A DNA stretch of 64,000 nucleotides. Source: Verrucomicrobiota bacterium. GTDB lineage: Bacteria > Verrucomicrobiota > Verrucomicrobiia > Limisphaerales > PALSA-1396. The notes under the pieces are model-generated. The model searched no databases and was not told where the DNA came from. It worked only from the letters and a program-made list of their open reading frames with translations. The DNA is taken from the NCBI GenBank assembly GCA_016200005.1, contig JACQFP010000026.1, positions 1 through 64,000 of the forward strand, in the 5' to 3' direction. Every line of letters starts with the position of its first letter. Position 1 is the first letter of the stretch. Shown piece by piece: positions 53,714 to 63,742 of this stretch. Position numbers and translations under genes: made by a program.

Positions 53714-54250
53714 ATGAAAATAAATTCGATGCGGCCATTACCACTGATGGCATTGGCGTTTTCATTCGCCCTGGCAACCGGCGTTGCCGCAACCACACCC
53801 AAGGTCGGCGACAAGGCGCCGCTGATTGACGGCAAAGATCAGGACGGCAAAACGTTCAGGCTGGCTGACGTCGTCGGCAAGAAGATCGTGTTGCTCTATT
53901 TTTATCCGAAAGACGACACGCCGGGCTGCACCAAGGAAGCGTGCGGCTTGCGCGACCGCATGAGCGATTTGAAGAAGGACAACGTCGAAGTCATCGGCGT
54001 CAGCATGGACGACGAGGAGAGCCACAAGAAATTCATCGCCAAACACAATCTCAACTTCCCGTTGCTGGCCGACGCGGATGGAAAGATCACCGAAACGTTC
54101 GGCGCGCAGATGGTCAACCGCAAACTCTCCCGCCGCGTGAGTTTCCTCATCGGCTTGGACGGCAAGATCGCCCACGTCACGGATAATCCCTCCGCCGACG
54201 TGCACCTCAGCGAGATGAAGGAAGCCATCGCCAAGCTCGCCAGGAAATAG
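53714..54250 (+). CDS. Exported peroxiredoxin (Bcp/AhpC-TSA type)
   Basis: 178 aa from ATG 53714 with AAGGA upstream; signal peptide LPLMALAFSFALATGVAA. Thioredoxin fold with VGDKAPLIDGKDQDGKTF, LYFYPKDDTPGCTKEACGLRD (peroxidatic Cys in TPGCTKEAC, second Cys five residues on) and RVSFLIGLDGKIAHV. Reduces peroxides in the periplasm. It is followed by a strong terminator. Confidence 0.92.
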   Translation: MKINSMRPLPLMALAFSFALATGVAATTPKVGDKAPLIDGKDQDGKTFRLADVVGKKIVLLYFYPKDDTPGCTKEACGLRDRMSDLKKDNVEVIGVSMDDEESHKKFIAKHNLNFPLLADADGKITETFGAQMVNRKLSRRVSFLIGLDGKIAHVTDNPSADVHLSEMKEAIAKLARK

Positions 54251-54273
54251 TCTGGTCGCCCAATTTCGTTTCC

Positions 54274-54303
54274 AAAGCCGGCGGAATCTCCGCCGGCTTT
54301 TTT
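54274..54303 (+). terminator. Intrinsic terminator after the peroxiredoxin gene
   Basis: AAAGCCGGCGGA/TCCGCCGGCTTT forms a 12-bp perfect stem with a 3-base loop, followed by a T run (TTTTTT across 54298-54303). Confidence 0.9.
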
Positions 54304-54381
54304 GTGAAGCAGCCGACCGCTTGCGGAGCAACGTTCCATGCGTAAGTTAGGGCCAGGGTCATTGGAAGCAAAAGGTGTTGC

Positions 54382-55950
54382 ATGAAAAAAATAACTTACG
54401 CATCGCTCGGTTCGTTGGGAGAAGAATTTCACCAGGCGTTTGACTCCGCATTGGCCCAGGTCCGGCTTAAATTGGGCCTGCCTTATCCGCTGTTCATCGA
54501 CGGCAAACCCAGAAAGGCGAAGGGGGGAACGTTTCCGGATACGTCTCCCGCTGACACGCGAATCGTCCTCGGCCAGTTTCAATCCGGCGATCGCGCTGAC
54601 ACGCAACAGGCCATCGCTGCGGCCAAGACCGCGTTTCCCACGTGGCGCGATCTTGGCTGGCAGGGGCGAATCGCGGTGTTGCGCAAAGCCGCTGAGTTGA
54701 TGACGCAGCGCCAGTTCGAGTTCGCCGCTGTGCTCACGCTGGAAGTCGGCAAGAACCGTTTTGAAGCCATTGCTGAAGTTTCTGAAGCGATTGATTTGAT
54801 TCTCTACTATTGCCGGCAAATGGAGGAACACCACGGCTACGAAATGCCGATGGGCGGCGGCGGCGCGGAACAAACCAAGAGCGTGTTGCGGCCTTACGGC
54901 GCCTGGGCCGTCGTGTCGCCATTCAACTTTCCGCTGGCCCTGGCAACCGGCATGGCGGCAGGCGCGCTCATCGCCGGCAACACCGTGGTCTTCAAACCAG
55001 CCAGCGACACGCCGTGGTCGGGCATTTGCCTTTATGAAGTGCTGTGCGACGCGGGTCTGCCGGACGGCGCTTTCAACTTCATCACCGGCGCTGGCAATAC
55101 TGTTGGCGAGGAACTTGTTGCCAATTCGCATGTTGACGGTTTTATCTTCACCGGCTCGCAGGCGGTTGGGTTGAACATCGCTCGCCGGTTCGCGCAAAAA
55201 ATTCCCAAGCCCTGCATCACCGAAATGGGCGGCAAGAATCCCGCCATTATCATGCCATCCGCCAACCTGGACGATGCCACCGAAGGGGTCATGGGCTCCG
55301 CATTCGGGATGAGCGGCCAAAAATGCTCAGCCTGCTCGCGCCTTTACTTGCACAAGGACGTTTACAAACCTTTCCTTGAATTGCTGGTCGAGAAAACCAA
55401 AAAGCAAAAAGTCGGCGACCCGGTGGAAGCAGACGCTTTTCTCGGCCCGCTGATCAACCCCGCCGCCGTCAGGAAATACGAACGCGCCGTCCGCCTGGGC
55501 AAAGCGGAGGGCCGAATCGTTTACGGTGGACAGACGTTGAGAGAGGACAGTTTTGCGCACGGACATTTCGTTGAGCCAGTCATCGTGGACAAACTGCCGA
55601 AGAAATCGCGCCTGTTTCAGGAGGAGTTCTTTGCGCCGGTGCTCGCTGTCTTTGAAGTGAAGTCGCTGGACGAAGCCATCAAGCTGGCCAACGCCAGCGA
55701 ATACGGCCTGACCGCCGGCATATTCACGAACGAGGAGAACGAACAAAAAAAGTTTTTTGATGAAATTGAAGCCGGCGTGACGTATTGCAATCGCCGCGGC
55801 GGCGCGACCACCGGCGCGTGGCCCGGCGTCCAATCATTCGGCGGCTGGAAAGGTTCCGGTTCAAGCGGCAAGAGTGCGCTCGGCCCGTATTATGTCACCC
55901 AGTTCATGCGCGAGCAAAGCCAGACGGTCTATTCCTCAGTTCGTCATTGA
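54382..55950 (+). CDS. L-glutamate gamma-semialdehyde (P5C) dehydrogenase
   Basis: 522 aa of the PruA/RocA/PutA-C-terminal group. Oxidises glutamate semialdehyde to glutamate with NAD+ in proline breakdown. ALDH landmarks: [43 protein letters not shown], catalytic Glu in [10 protein letters not shown], catalytic Cys in [26 protein letters not shown], and the final [28 protein letters not shown]. No proline dehydrogenase gene is near. The start codon has no strong ribosome site. Confidence 0.88.
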   Translation: MKKITYASLGSLGEEFHQAFDSALAQVRLKLGLPYPLFIDGKPRKAKGGTFPDTSPADTRIVLGQFQSGDRADTQQAIAAAKTAFPTWRDLGWQGRIAVLRKAAELMTQRQFEFAAVLTLEVGKNRFEAIAEVSEAIDLILYYCRQMEEHHGYEMPMGGGGAEQTKSVLRPYGAWAVVSPFNFPLALATGMAAGALIAGNTVVFKPASDTPWSGICLYEVLCDAGLPDGAFNFITGAGNTVGEELVANSHVDGFIFTGSQAVGLNIARRFAQKIPKPCITEMGGKNPAIIMPSANLDDATEGVMGSAFGMSGQKCSACSRLYLHKDVYKPFLELLVEKTKKQKVGDPVEADAFLGPLINPAAVRKYERAVRLGKAEGRIVYGGQTLREDSFAHGHFVEPVIVDKLPKKSRLFQEEFFAPVLAVFEVKSLDEAIKLANASEYGLTAGIFTNEENEQKKFFDEIEAGVTYCNRRGGATTGAWPGVQSFGGWKGSGSSGKSALGPYYVTQFMREQSQTVYSSVRH

Positions 55951-55978
55951 CTTAGCCGCACCATCGGGAGATAGATTT

Positions 55979-56692
55979 ATGAAAGTGAAAGCCTGCCCGA
56001 ATCCCCCACGAAAACGCCCGCCGGAAAACGGTGGTGTCGGGTTCACGTTGATCGAACTGCTCGTGGTCATCGCGATTATCGCGATCTTGGCCGGACTGCT
56101 TTTGCCGACGCTGGGGCGCGCCAAAGAGGGAGGCCGTCGCTCCCATTGCATCAGCAACATGCGGCAGATCGGTTTGGGCATTCAGATGTATCGCGACGAG
56201 AATGCGGATCGCCCGCCCCTTTATCTCGTCAATCCGCACCAGTACACCTATGGCAAACCGGGCGGCAACACCGAGTATCTGGAGAAGAAAGGCGCTTTGG
56301 GAAACACCAATGTTTTCGTCTGTTTGTCCGATCGCACCAAGGGTAACATCCCGATCGATCTAGGTTGGGAATACTTCGGTGCGCCAGACGGCAATCCGAA
56401 AGCGACGAACGCATTCACCACGAGTTACGCGTATCACATGGGAGTACGTTTTCAAACCGAGCCAGAGTTGAAGCTATGGCTCTCCGATCAGATCACGCGC
56501 TGGAAGTCGCGGTTCATCGTCGCCGCGTGTCCGTGGCATCGGCACTTGTTCAGCGGCTGGACTGGCAACGTGCCTAATCTTTCCAAAGCAACCAACATCA
56601 AAGACCTTGCCCTGCGGTACGACGGCGCCGTGGATAGCTTCAAATGGCCGAGCTACAACTGGGACGAAGAGCCTTATATCACGACGAAGTGA
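55979..56692 (+). CDS. Prepilin-type N-terminal domain protein 3
   Basis: 237 aa from ATG 55979. Basic proline-rich leader ([13 protein letters not shown]), then [31 protein letters not shown], the prepilin site. The body has [30 protein letters not shown] and [11 protein letters not shown], and a late [20 protein letters not shown]. It belongs to a different subgroup from the pair at 51.5-53.6 kb. It follows the P5C dehydrogenase gene by 28 bp and precedes an acid-phosphatase-like gene. Confidence 0.88.
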   Translation: MKVKACPNPPRKRPPENGGVGFTLIELLVVIAIIAILAGLLLPTLGRAKEGGRRSHCISNMRQIGLGIQMYRDENADRPPLYLVNPHQYTYGKPGGNTEYLEKKGALGNTNVFVCLSDRTKGNIPIDLGWEYFGAPDGNPKATNAFTTSYAYHMGVRFQTEPELKLWLSDQITRWKSRFIVAACPWHRHLFSGWTGNVPNLSKATNIKDLALRYDGAVDSFKWPSYNWDEEPYITTK

Positions 56693-56778
56693 CGGTGGAT
56701 TGTGGGTAGTTGCCCAAGCTTCCTGCGCGAACGTCTCTGTTGACTTCGCATCCATTTCCCGGAGTAATGGATTGAAAT

Positions 56779-58104
56779 ATGAAACGCTTCTCTCTCGCCA
56801 CAACGACCAAACACACCTTCGCTCCCCTTCTCGCTCCTTTTTTAATCTGTCTGGCCTTGTTGTGGTCGGCTTGCTCCGTTCAGGCGGCGCCGCGGCACGT
56901 GTATCTCACCTGGCAAAACGACACCAGCACGACCATCACGGTCAACTACCAGACGATGGAAGAAGCCGACGTAAGTGAGGTTCATTGCGACACCCGATCG
57001 CGGAACGGGAAAATCGAAGCCTACAAATTCCACGCGACCGGTACGCGCCACAAGATCGAAGGTCTCCAAGATGGCCGCACGATTCATTGGGTCGAACTCA
57101 CCCAGCTCAAACCCGGCACGACCTATTATTTCGTCGCGGGCGATGCCAAAAACGGCTTCACCGCCGAGCGCAAGTTTCAAACCATTCCCGATGGCACTCA
57201 GAAACTCCGGTTCGTGGATGGCGGCGACATGGGCACCGGGCCGGCACTGCAACCGCTGCTGCGCCAGGCGGCGCTTCAGGAGCCGAACTTTGCGGTGGTC
57301 GGCGGCGACATCGCCTACGCCGGAGATTTGCTGGCCAGTTTTGGTCTGTGGGACCGCTGGCTGGACGGCTGGGAACAATGCATGGTGACCCCAAAAGGTT
57401 TCACCATCCCGATGGTTCTCGCGATCGGGAATCACGAGGTGCGCGGCGGATACGGGCATTCACCCACCAATGCAGTTTTTTATTTTCGTTACTTCGCCCA
57501 GGTTCACGACCGCAGTTATTACTCGCGCAAGTTTGGTAAGAATTTTGTCATCTACCTGCTGGATTCGGGACACATCACACCGCAGGGTGGCGCGCAAGCG
57601 GCCTGGCTCGACGCGCAACTGGAAGCGGACAGGGACATTCCCTACCGTTTCGCTGTCTATCACGTGCCGCTGTATCCCGCCTATCGGCCATTTGAAATCG
57701 GCGGCTCAGCCGTCTGCCGGAGCAACTGGCTGCCCATCTTCGACAAGCACCACCTCACGACGGGCTTTGAGCACCACGATCACGTCTTCAAGCGCACGAA
57801 GTTGCTGCGCAACAATCGCGTTGACGAACACGGAACACTTTACCTTGGCGACGGCTGTTGGGGACAAGGCGCGCGGAAAGTGAGCAACGTGCTTCGGCCG
57901 TACGAGGCCAAAGCCGCCAGCATCCAGCATTTCTGGCTGGTGGACGTGTCGCGCAGCCGCGTGGAATATCGCGCGATCAACAAGGAAGGAAAAGTATTCG
58001 ACGTATATCCTCCTGACGCCAAAGGCGCAAAGGACGCGGATAAGGTTTATGAGTCGTTGAAACAACCCGCGACACCAACTTCAGGAACTTCCACGAACAA
58101 GTGA
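56779..58104 (+). CDS. Purple acid phosphatase-like metallophosphoesterase, exported
   Basis: 441 aa with a signal peptide (FLICLALLWSACSVQAA). N-terminal fibronectin-III-like domain (HVYLTWQNDTSTTITVNY, LKPGTTYYFVAGD), then the calcineurin-like core: FVDGGDMGTG, VVGGDIAYAGDLLASFGLWDRW, AIGNHEVRGG, FAVYHVPLYPAY and TGFEHHDHVFKRT. All five metallophosphoesterase motifs are visible. Probably hydrolyses phosphate esters in the periplasm. It is separated from the previous gene by 86 bp. Confidence 0.9.
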   Translation: MKRFSLATTTKHTFAPLLAPFLICLALLWSACSVQAAPRHVYLTWQNDTSTTITVNYQTMEEADVSEVHCDTRSRNGKIEAYKFHATGTRHKIEGLQDGRTIHWVELTQLKPGTTYYFVAGDAKNGFTAERKFQTIPDGTQKLRFVDGGDMGTGPALQPLLRQAALQEPNFAVVGGDIAYAGDLLASFGLWDRWLDGWEQCMVTPKGFTIPMVLAIGNHEVRGGYGHSPTNAVFYFRYFAQVHDRSYYSRKFGKNFVIYLLDSGHITPQGGAQAAWLDAQLEADRDIPYRFAVYHVPLYPAYRPFEIGGSAVCRSNWLPIFDKHHLTTGFEHHDHVFKRTKLLRNNRVDEHGTLYLGDGCWGQGARKVSNVLRPYEAKAASIQHFWLVDVSRSRVEYRAINKEGKVFDVYPPDAKGAKDADKVYESLKQPATPTSGTSTNK

Positions 58105-58350
58105 GGGACGAGGCAGCCATGGCGATTGCCAAAAAGTCATTTCCGAAAAAGTGGGGCGATCGGAACTCAAGTCCACGCCCTCCCTACGCTTCGCAACTGC
58201 CGATAGCTGCTAAAAACTCGCGAAGCGTCTGGAGTGCGCCCGATTTATCGGCGCTTTTCATTTGCCGCTTGGGCCGCCTGCTGTAGGAGGATTCAGGCTT
58301 CGGGTTTCGGATTCCTTTCGGATCTCGGATTTCGGGCTTCGGATTTTGGG
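58105..58350. other. Intergenic region between converging genes
   Basis: Apart from the 7-bp units near its right end, the sequence shows no gene or hairpin with a T run. Confidence 0.4.
58298..58346. repeat. 7-bp tandem repeat (TTCGG type), seven degenerate units
   Basis: CTTCGGG, TTTCGGA, TTCCTTT, CGGATCT, CGGATTT, CGGGCTT, CGGATTT. It abuts the 3' end of the phosphoesterase gene, whose stop codon starts 5 bp away. Confidence 0.7.
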
Positions 58351-60951
58351 TTAATCCTCATCCTTCGGATGCACGAAGACAAACGCCGCCCGCACCGGCG
58401 CAGGCATTGGACTCTCCGCGCCCTTCACCGAACGCCAGATCACTTCGTTGAGCAACAAATCATCTGCCGCGTCTTCCTTGGTGAAGTCCATCTTGCGCGA
58501 CTTTTCGCTGCCCCAAGCCAGTTTGGTGTTGCGCTCAGTCAAGTCCACATTCGCGGGCAACGCAGCGTAAGACCGCAGGTCAGGTTTCGGTTGAAAGGAA
58601 TTGAACATCGGTGTCGCCGCGGCGTCGAATTGCGTCATCGGTTTCAATCCTAGAATCAATTCCATCGTCCGCAACATGCTGCTCGTCGAATACATCGTCG
58701 AATCCACTGCGTTACGTTTGGTGTACGGGCTGATGACGAACGCGATGGTGCGATGGGCATCCACGTGGTCCGGACCGTTCTGCGCGTCGTCTTCCACCAC
58801 GAAGATGGCGGTCTGCGGCCAGAACTTCGATCGGCTCACCGCCTCGACGAACCGGCCAAACGCCAGATCGTTTTCAGCAACATACGCCGTCGGCGTTGGC
58901 TTCCCGGGAGACGTGCCGGCGGTGTGGTCGTTGGGCAGCCGCACGATTTGCAGACGCGGCATGTCGCCTTCCTGCTCGAACCGTTTCAACTCGGCGATGA
59001 ACCGGTCCGCGCGTTTGAGATCGGAATAATCCATGTCGAAACTAAAAAACCACGGATCAAAATGGTCGCGCAACGAAGCGACCTTGGTGGTCCCCGGTTC
59101 GGCGGGCGTCCTGGCGTTATTGATGAACTCACCGTAGCTGCGGTAGCTCACGCCCGCCTCGCGCGCGCGATCCCACAAATATCCGCTGGCCGGCAGCGCG
59201 ACCGGAAAGACGCCCTCGGCCGGGTAAGGATATTTTTTATGTCCGTTGTGCCCGTAACTCAGCGGCCAGAATTTTTCCACAAAGTCGGTGGCGTACGCCC
59301 CCATCGACCATTCGTGACCGTCGGCGCTGACCTCGCCTTCGACATAAAAATTGTCCAGCAACACAAACTCGCGCGCGATCTTGTGATGATTGGGCGTCAC
59401 CTTTTCGGGGAACAGGCAGAGTTTTGCGTCGCCGTTGCCCTGTGGCATATCGCCTAAAACCTGGTCGTAAGTCCTATTCTCTTTGATGACGTAAATGCAA
59501 TACTTGATGGGGCTGGCATCGCCCACTTTGAACGGGATGGGATTGCTCTCCGGCCGCGTCGCGCCAACCGACGCGTCGCGCTGAAGCGGACTGCAACGGT
59601 ACGCCGTCGCGGTGTACGCCTTCAGTTGTGCGGCAAACTTTTCCCGCGCCGGCAAATCGATCACGCTCAAAGTCCCTTTCATCAAACCGCCGATATGCTC
59701 AACGATGGTGCCGGGCGCGTATTTCTTGTCCGGTCGCGGGCCATTGGGATTGGCCTTGGAGATCAGTCCCTTCCCGTTGGCCACGAGAAGGTATTTGCCG
59801 TCGCGCGTCACGCGCACCGAGGTCGGATACCAGCCGACGGGAATGAAACCCATCGAGCGGCTCTTGCCCCGAAACGAAACATCGAACACCGCGACGTTGT
59901 TATTGCAGGCATTTGCCACAAACAGCGTCTTCTCATCCGGCGACAGCGCGAGACTGTTCGGCGTCGAACCACTCAATCCCAGCGGATGCAGCGCGGCCCA
60001 GATTGTCTCGATGGCTCGTTCCTTGTCGGTGTCGAAAACGGTGACCGTGTTGCGATTGGCATTGGCGACGTAAAGATACTTTCCCGATTTAGTCAGCAAC
60101 ATTTCGTTGGGATGCTCCTCGGTCGGCCAGCGCGCCACGACGCGATTCGATTTCAGGTCAATCACCGCCACCGTCGCCTGTGCCCACAAGCTGACATAAA
60201 GCCGTTGCCGCCGTTCATCCAAACGACACGCATAGGGGAAAGGAGCGTCGGGACTGGTGGGATCAAATTGCGCCTCGGCGCGCTTCGTGATGGCGGCCGT
60301 GTCGAAATCGACCGTCTTGCCGGGACTTTGGATTTTGGAACTCAGACTAGTTTCCGATTGGCCAAAGAAAATCTCCAGCACATTCGTGCGCGCGAGCAAA
60401 TCGACCTTCGCCACACGTTGTCCCCAGACATTGGCCACATAAAGATTCTGGGCGTCAGCGGACACCGCCATGCCACCAGGAATTCCCCGCTCCTTCACGT
60501 CGCGCAAAGGGATCACCCGATCCGCTTCCAGTTGACCATCATTGAAATTGAAGACGCGAATGACTTCATTGCCCGCGCCGCTGCAATAAAGCCGGTTGCC
60601 GCCGAAGGAAAACTCCAGCCCGTAAAACGCCTCGGCGATTCTTGTCCGCGACACAATCTTCGCCGCCGGAATGTCCACCACCACGATTTCGTTCGGGCCA
60701 AAACCGCAATGCAACACGGCGGCAAACCGGCTGTCTGGATGAACGGCGATGTTGACGGGAAAATCGCCCAGATCGATTTGCGTGCCGACGGGTCGCAACG
60801 ACCACAGATTGGGCAACAACACCGAGCCATCCGGCTGCCGTCCGGGCCAGATGGATTGCGGCGTGCGGATAGCGGATGGCGGATTTTCAGCGGCGGCGGA
60901 GGTGATCGCAGCGAAGGCGACGAGGAACGATCCAATCAAGCGGTGATTCAT
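58351..60951 (-). CDS. Bifunctional YncE-like propeller / alkaline-phosphatase-type phosphoesterase
   Basis: 866 aa with a signal peptide (LIGSFLVAFAAITSAAA). Residues about 40-430 are YVTN/YncE-like blades (FPVNIAVHPDSRFAAVLHCG, VIDLKSNRVVARWPTEEHPNEMLLTKSGKYLYVANANRNTVTVFD, SLALSPDEKTLFVANACNN). From about 480 is an alkaline-phosphatase-superfamily phosphoesterase domain (YCIYVIKENRTYDQVLGDMPQGN, NHHKIAREFVLLDNFYVEGEVSADGHEWSMGAYATDF, FVVEDDAQNGPDHVDAHR). The combination is a known family in PVC bacteria. Exported; probably acts on phosphate esters at the cell surface. Confidence 0.92.
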   Translation of the reverse strand: MNHRLIGSFLVAFAAITSAAAENPPSAIRTPQSIWPGRQPDGSVLLPNLWSLRPVGTQIDLGDFPVNIAVHPDSRFAAVLHCGFGPNEIVVVDIPAAKIVSRTRIAEAFYGLEFSFGGNRLYCSGAGNEVIRVFNFNDGQLEADRVIPLRDVKERGIPGGMAVSADAQNLYVANVWGQRVAKVDLLARTNVLEIFFGQSETSLSSKIQSPGKTVDFDTAAITKRAEAQFDPTSPDAPFPYACRLDERRQRLYVSLWAQATVAVIDLKSNRVVARWPTEEHPNEMLLTKSGKYLYVANANRNTVTVFDTDKERAIETIWAALHPLGLSGSTPNSLALSPDEKTLFVANACNNNVAVFDVSFRGKSRSMGFIPVGWYPTSVRVTRDGKYLLVANGKGLISKANPNGPRPDKKYAPGTIVEHIGGLMKGTLSVIDLPAREKFAAQLKAYTATAYRCSPLQRDASVGATRPESNPIPFKVGDASPIKYCIYVIKENRTYDQVLGDMPQGNGDAKLCLFPEKVTPNHHKIAREFVLLDNFYVEGEVSADGHEWSMGAYATDFVEKFWPLSYGHNGHKKYPYPAEGVFPVALPASGYLWDRAREAGVSYRSYGEFINNARTPAEPGTTKVASLRDHFDPWFFSFDMDYSDLKRADRFIAELKRFEQEGDMPRLQIVRLPNDHTAGTSPGKPTPTAYVAENDLAFGRFVEAVSRSKFWPQTAIFVVEDDAQNGPDHVDAHRTIAFVISPYTKRNAVDSTMYSTSSMLRTMELILGLKPMTQFDAAATPMFNSFQPKPDLRSYAALPANVDLTERNTKLAWGSEKSRKMDFTKEDAADDLLLNEVIWRSVKGAESPMPAPVRAAFVFVHPKDED

Positions 60952-61076
60952 AAAGTGTTGACCCGGTTATGCCATCAATGAACAGCGAGGTAAAGCCGCA
61001 TCACCGTGCACCGCGGCTGGTTTCGATTTTGCCGTCGAGCTTGCGCCGGGTCTTCATTCCGCTATAACCACCGCGC

Positions 61077-61703
61077 ATGTTCAAGGCATTGATCGATTGG
61101 TATCTGGGCGCGCTGGGCACCGGCGGCTATCCGCTCATCGCGCTGTTGATGGCCATCGAAAGCTCCATCGTCCCGCTCCCCAGCGAGCTTGTCATCCCGC
61201 CCGCCGCGCATCTGGCCCACGAGGGAAAGATTCAATTGAGCCTGACGGGCATTGTGATCGCCGGGGCCGTTGGCTCGTGGCTCGGCGCGACGGTGATGTA
61301 TTGGGTGTCGCGACTGGCGGGGCGTCCACTCGTGCTGCGCTACGGAAAATATTTTTTCATTTCGCCGGAAAAAGTGCACGGCGCCGAACGTTGGGCGCAA
61401 CGGTTTGGCTCATGGGGGATATTGGTGGCGCGCTTTCTGCCGGTGGTGCGCCACCTCATCGGCATTCCCGCGGGCATCGTGAAGATGGATTTCAAGCTTT
61501 ACTCCCTCTACACGCTGATCGGCTCGGCGTTTTGGAGCGCGATTCTTTGCTGGATCGGGATCAAGGCCGGTCAGGACGAGAAACTGATGGCGGGCGAGGT
61601 GCATCGCATCGGCCTGTGGGGCGGTGCCGCGCTGTTGGTTTTGGGTGTCCTCTATTACTTCCTCGTTCACCGCTACATGAAGGACGAGTCGAAACAGCCG
61701 TAA
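61077..61703 (+). CDS. DedA family membrane protein
   Basis: 208 aa. SNARE-associated/DedA (PF09335) pattern: YPLIALLMAIESSIVPLPSELVIPPAAHLA, LGATVMYWVSRLAGRPLVLRYGKYFF, FGSWGILVARFLPVVRHLIGIPAGIVKMDFKLYSLYTLIGSAFWSAILCWIGIKAG. Several membrane helices. Family members act as flippases for undecaprenyl phosphate or phospholipid head groups. The E in ESSIVPLPSE and the R of ARFLP are the known functional residues. Confidence 0.93.
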   Translation: MFKALIDWYLGALGTGGYPLIALLMAIESSIVPLPSELVIPPAAHLAHEGKIQLSLTGIVIAGAVGSWLGATVMYWVSRLAGRPLVLRYGKYFFISPEKVHGAERWAQRFGSWGILVARFLPVVRHLIGIPAGIVKMDFKLYSLYTLIGSAFWSAILCWIGIKAGQDEKLMAGEVHRIGLWGGAALLVLGVLYYFLVHRYMKDESKQP

Positions 61704-61835
61704 GGCCGTCGGGATTCGCCCGCAAAGCCTTGTAACCAATATCCCGGATCGGCGTCTGGTGAGGTGAATGTGAACCATTCAGCCGGACGGCAAATCGCCC
61801 GGCGAACGATCAACAACAAACGAAGCACCGATAAA

Positions 61836-62228
61836 ATGAAAATAAAGAAATCAAGTTTGATGGCCATGATTGCGCTGGGAAGCGCAGTCGCTTTCAGCCC
61901 GCTGGCAAAAGCTGAAACCTCCGACGCCAAGCCCACACGGGTCGCGGCCAGGAAAGCTGGCGCACACGACCGTTTGCAACACATCGCCGACGTCCTCCAG
62001 TTGACGGACGACCAAAAAGCCAAGGTCAAGCCGATCTTCCAGGACGAAGCGCAAAAGATGAAGGCCTTGCGCCAGGACACCAATCTCACCAAGCAGGACA
62101 GAATGGCCAAGCTCAAGACGATCCACGAAGACGCGAACGCCAAAATCAAACCCATCCTGACGGCTGAACAGTTGGAGAAGTGGAACAAGATGCGCGAAGA
62201 AGCGCCGCGGAAACATCGCAAGCAATAA
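61836..62228 (+). CDS. Small exported Spy/CpxP-like protein
   Basis: 130 aa from ATG 61836 with a signal peptide (LMAMIALGSAVAFSPLAKA). The mature part is helical and basic, with the DQKAKVKPIFQDEAQKMKALRQD and a late LTAEQLEKWNKMREE, the LTxxQ-type pattern of Spy-like periplasmic chaperones and metal-resistance proteins. Function inferred only from this pattern. It ends with a terminator. Confidence 0.75.
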   Translation: MKIKKSSLMAMIALGSAVAFSPLAKAETSDAKPTRVAARKAGAHDRLQHIADVLQLTDDQKAKVKPIFQDEAQKMKALRQDTNLTKQDRMAKLKTIHEDANAKIKPILTAEQLEKWNKMREEAPRKHRKQ

Positions 62229-62252
62229 CCGCGGCGATCGACCTTTCAATTG

Positions 62253-62285
62253 ATCAGGGACGGCGCGTGTCGTCCCTGATTTTTT
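62253..62285 (+). terminator. Intrinsic terminator after the Spy-like gene
   Basis: ATCAGGGACG/CGTCCCTGAT is a perfect 10-bp stem with an 8-base loop, followed by TTTTT at 62281-62285. Confidence 0.9.
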
Positions 62286-62638
62286 CCAGTAAATGGGATC
62301 AACCAGCAGCCGTTCCTGCCAGCCACCGACAACTTCCGGGTAATTCAGATTGGTGACAAACGCTCGCCCTCACCCCGGCCCTCTCCCCCAGGAGAGGGTG
62401 AAACTTCGCCTAGGTTTGGTCCAGCTTGACGGCTTGCTGCATTCGCTGCACCGCATGTTCCAAACGCGACCCAGCAGAAACTCCCTCTCATGGGGGAGAG
62501 GGGCCGGGGTGAGGGCGGAAGTAAACTCTGACTTAAATCGCTAAACTACAGCAACTCTACGAGAGGAAAACGGTCAGGTGAAGGAGCACGACCAAACTTT
62601 ATCATGCGGATTGTGCGGAGTATCCTGAGCGGATTGAA
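62286..62638. other. Intergenic region with a class B palindrome
   Basis: No gene is seen. The main structure is the inverted repeat at 62366-62516. The region lies between converging genes. Confidence 0.5.
62366..62516. repeat. Class B palindrome, widely spaced arms
   Basis: GCCCTCACCCCGGCCCTCTC.. (62366-62398) pairs with its near-complement ending GGCCGGGGTGAGGGC (62483-62516). The arms are 33-34 bases with two or so differences and are separated by 84 bases. Confidence 0.85.
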
Positions 62639-63643
62639 TTAAGGATTAGCGACGGCCACCACGACTCTGCCTCTCACTTTTCCCTGAAGGATGAGTTCGA
62701 TCTTCGCGTCGAGTTGTTCCAACGAACATTCGGAAGCGATGGAGGCCAGTTTGTTTGATTTCCATTCACCGGAAAGTCTTTTCCAGATTTCATTTCGAAT
62801 GGCTGGCGGACATTGCGACGTCTCGATTCCCAACAGGTTCACTCCCCGCAGAATGAATGGATAGACTGTCGTGTGCAGTTCAGGCGAGGCGACCAACCCG
62901 CAACACGCCACGCTACCGCCATAACGGGTGGACTTGAGCGCTGTCGCCAGAATGTTCCCGCCGACTGTGTCGATCACCCCGGCCCATTGCTCTTTCAACA
63001 GCGGCTTTCCGGTCGCGTCGTTGGCTTCATCGCGAGTGATGACGCCGGTCGCTCCCAACTCGAGCAGGAATTCCTTTGCTTCTGCTTTGCCCGTGGCGGC
63101 AATCACCTGGTAACCGGCTTTCGCCAGAATCGCCACGGCGTTGCTGCCAACGCCGCCCGTGGCGCCACCGACCAGCACGGGGCCGTGCTCCGGAGACAAA
63201 CCATGCTCTTCGAGTTTGAGCAACGAAAGTGCGGCGGTGAATCCGCCCGTGCCGTAGATCATGCTTTCCTTCAAGGTGAGTTCCCTGGGCCGCTTCACCG
63301 GCCACGAAGCCGGGACGCGGACATATTCGGCGAAGCCACCCGCCGTGTTCATGCCCATATCAAATCCCGTGACGATTACTTCGTCGCCTGGCTTGAAGAG
63401 TTCGGATTGACTCGCGGCGACGACACCCGCCGCATCGATGCCTGGTGTCTGCGGGTATTTTTTGGTAACGCCGCGATTGCCGATGGCCGACAGCGCATCT
63501 TTGTAATTCAGCGCGGAGTAGGTGACTTTGATAAGAACTTCACCGGGCGGCAGGTCGTAAATGTGGCGCGTGACGATTTCCCGGACAAATTTCTTGTCGC
63601 CCGCTTCCCGGACGACCATTGCTTTGAAGGTTTGATTTTGCAT
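62639..63643 (-). CDS. YhdH/YhfP-family quinone oxidoreductase (acryloyl-CoA reductase type)
   Basis: 334 aa from ATG 63643 (MQNQTFKAMVV); the frame extends 12 codons upstream without support. Medium-chain reductase without catalytic zinc: SALNYKDALSAIGNRGVTKKYPQTPGIDAAGVV, GFDMGMNTAGGFAEYVRVPA, IYGTGGFTAALSLLKLE, VLVGGATGGVGSNAVAILAKAGYQV (NADP site), YGGSVACCGLVASPELHTTVYPFILRGVNLLGI. YhdH of E. coli reduces acryloyl-CoA with NADPH. Confidence 0.93.
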   Translation of the reverse strand: MQNQTFKAMVVREAGDKKFVREIVTRHIYDLPPGEVLIKVTYSALNYKDALSAIGNRGVTKKYPQTPGIDAAGVVAASQSELFKPGDEVIVTGFDMGMNTAGGFAEYVRVPASWPVKRPRELTLKESMIYGTGGFTAALSLLKLEEHGLSPEHGPVLVGGATGGVGSNAVAILAKAGYQVIAATGKAEAKEFLLELGATGVITRDEANDATGKPLLKEQWAGVIDTVGGNILATALKSTRYGGSVACCGLVASPELHTTVYPFILRGVNLLGIETSQCPPAIRNEIWKRLSGEWKSNKLASIASECSLEQLDAKIELILQGKVRGRVVVAVANP

Positions 63644-63742
63644 GATTCCTTTGTTGAGGCGCACACTATTGAAAAACACCGCACGATGACAAGCTCCGGT
63701 CGCGAATCATGAGCAACCGAACTGGGCTGGCGCTTGGTGGCG

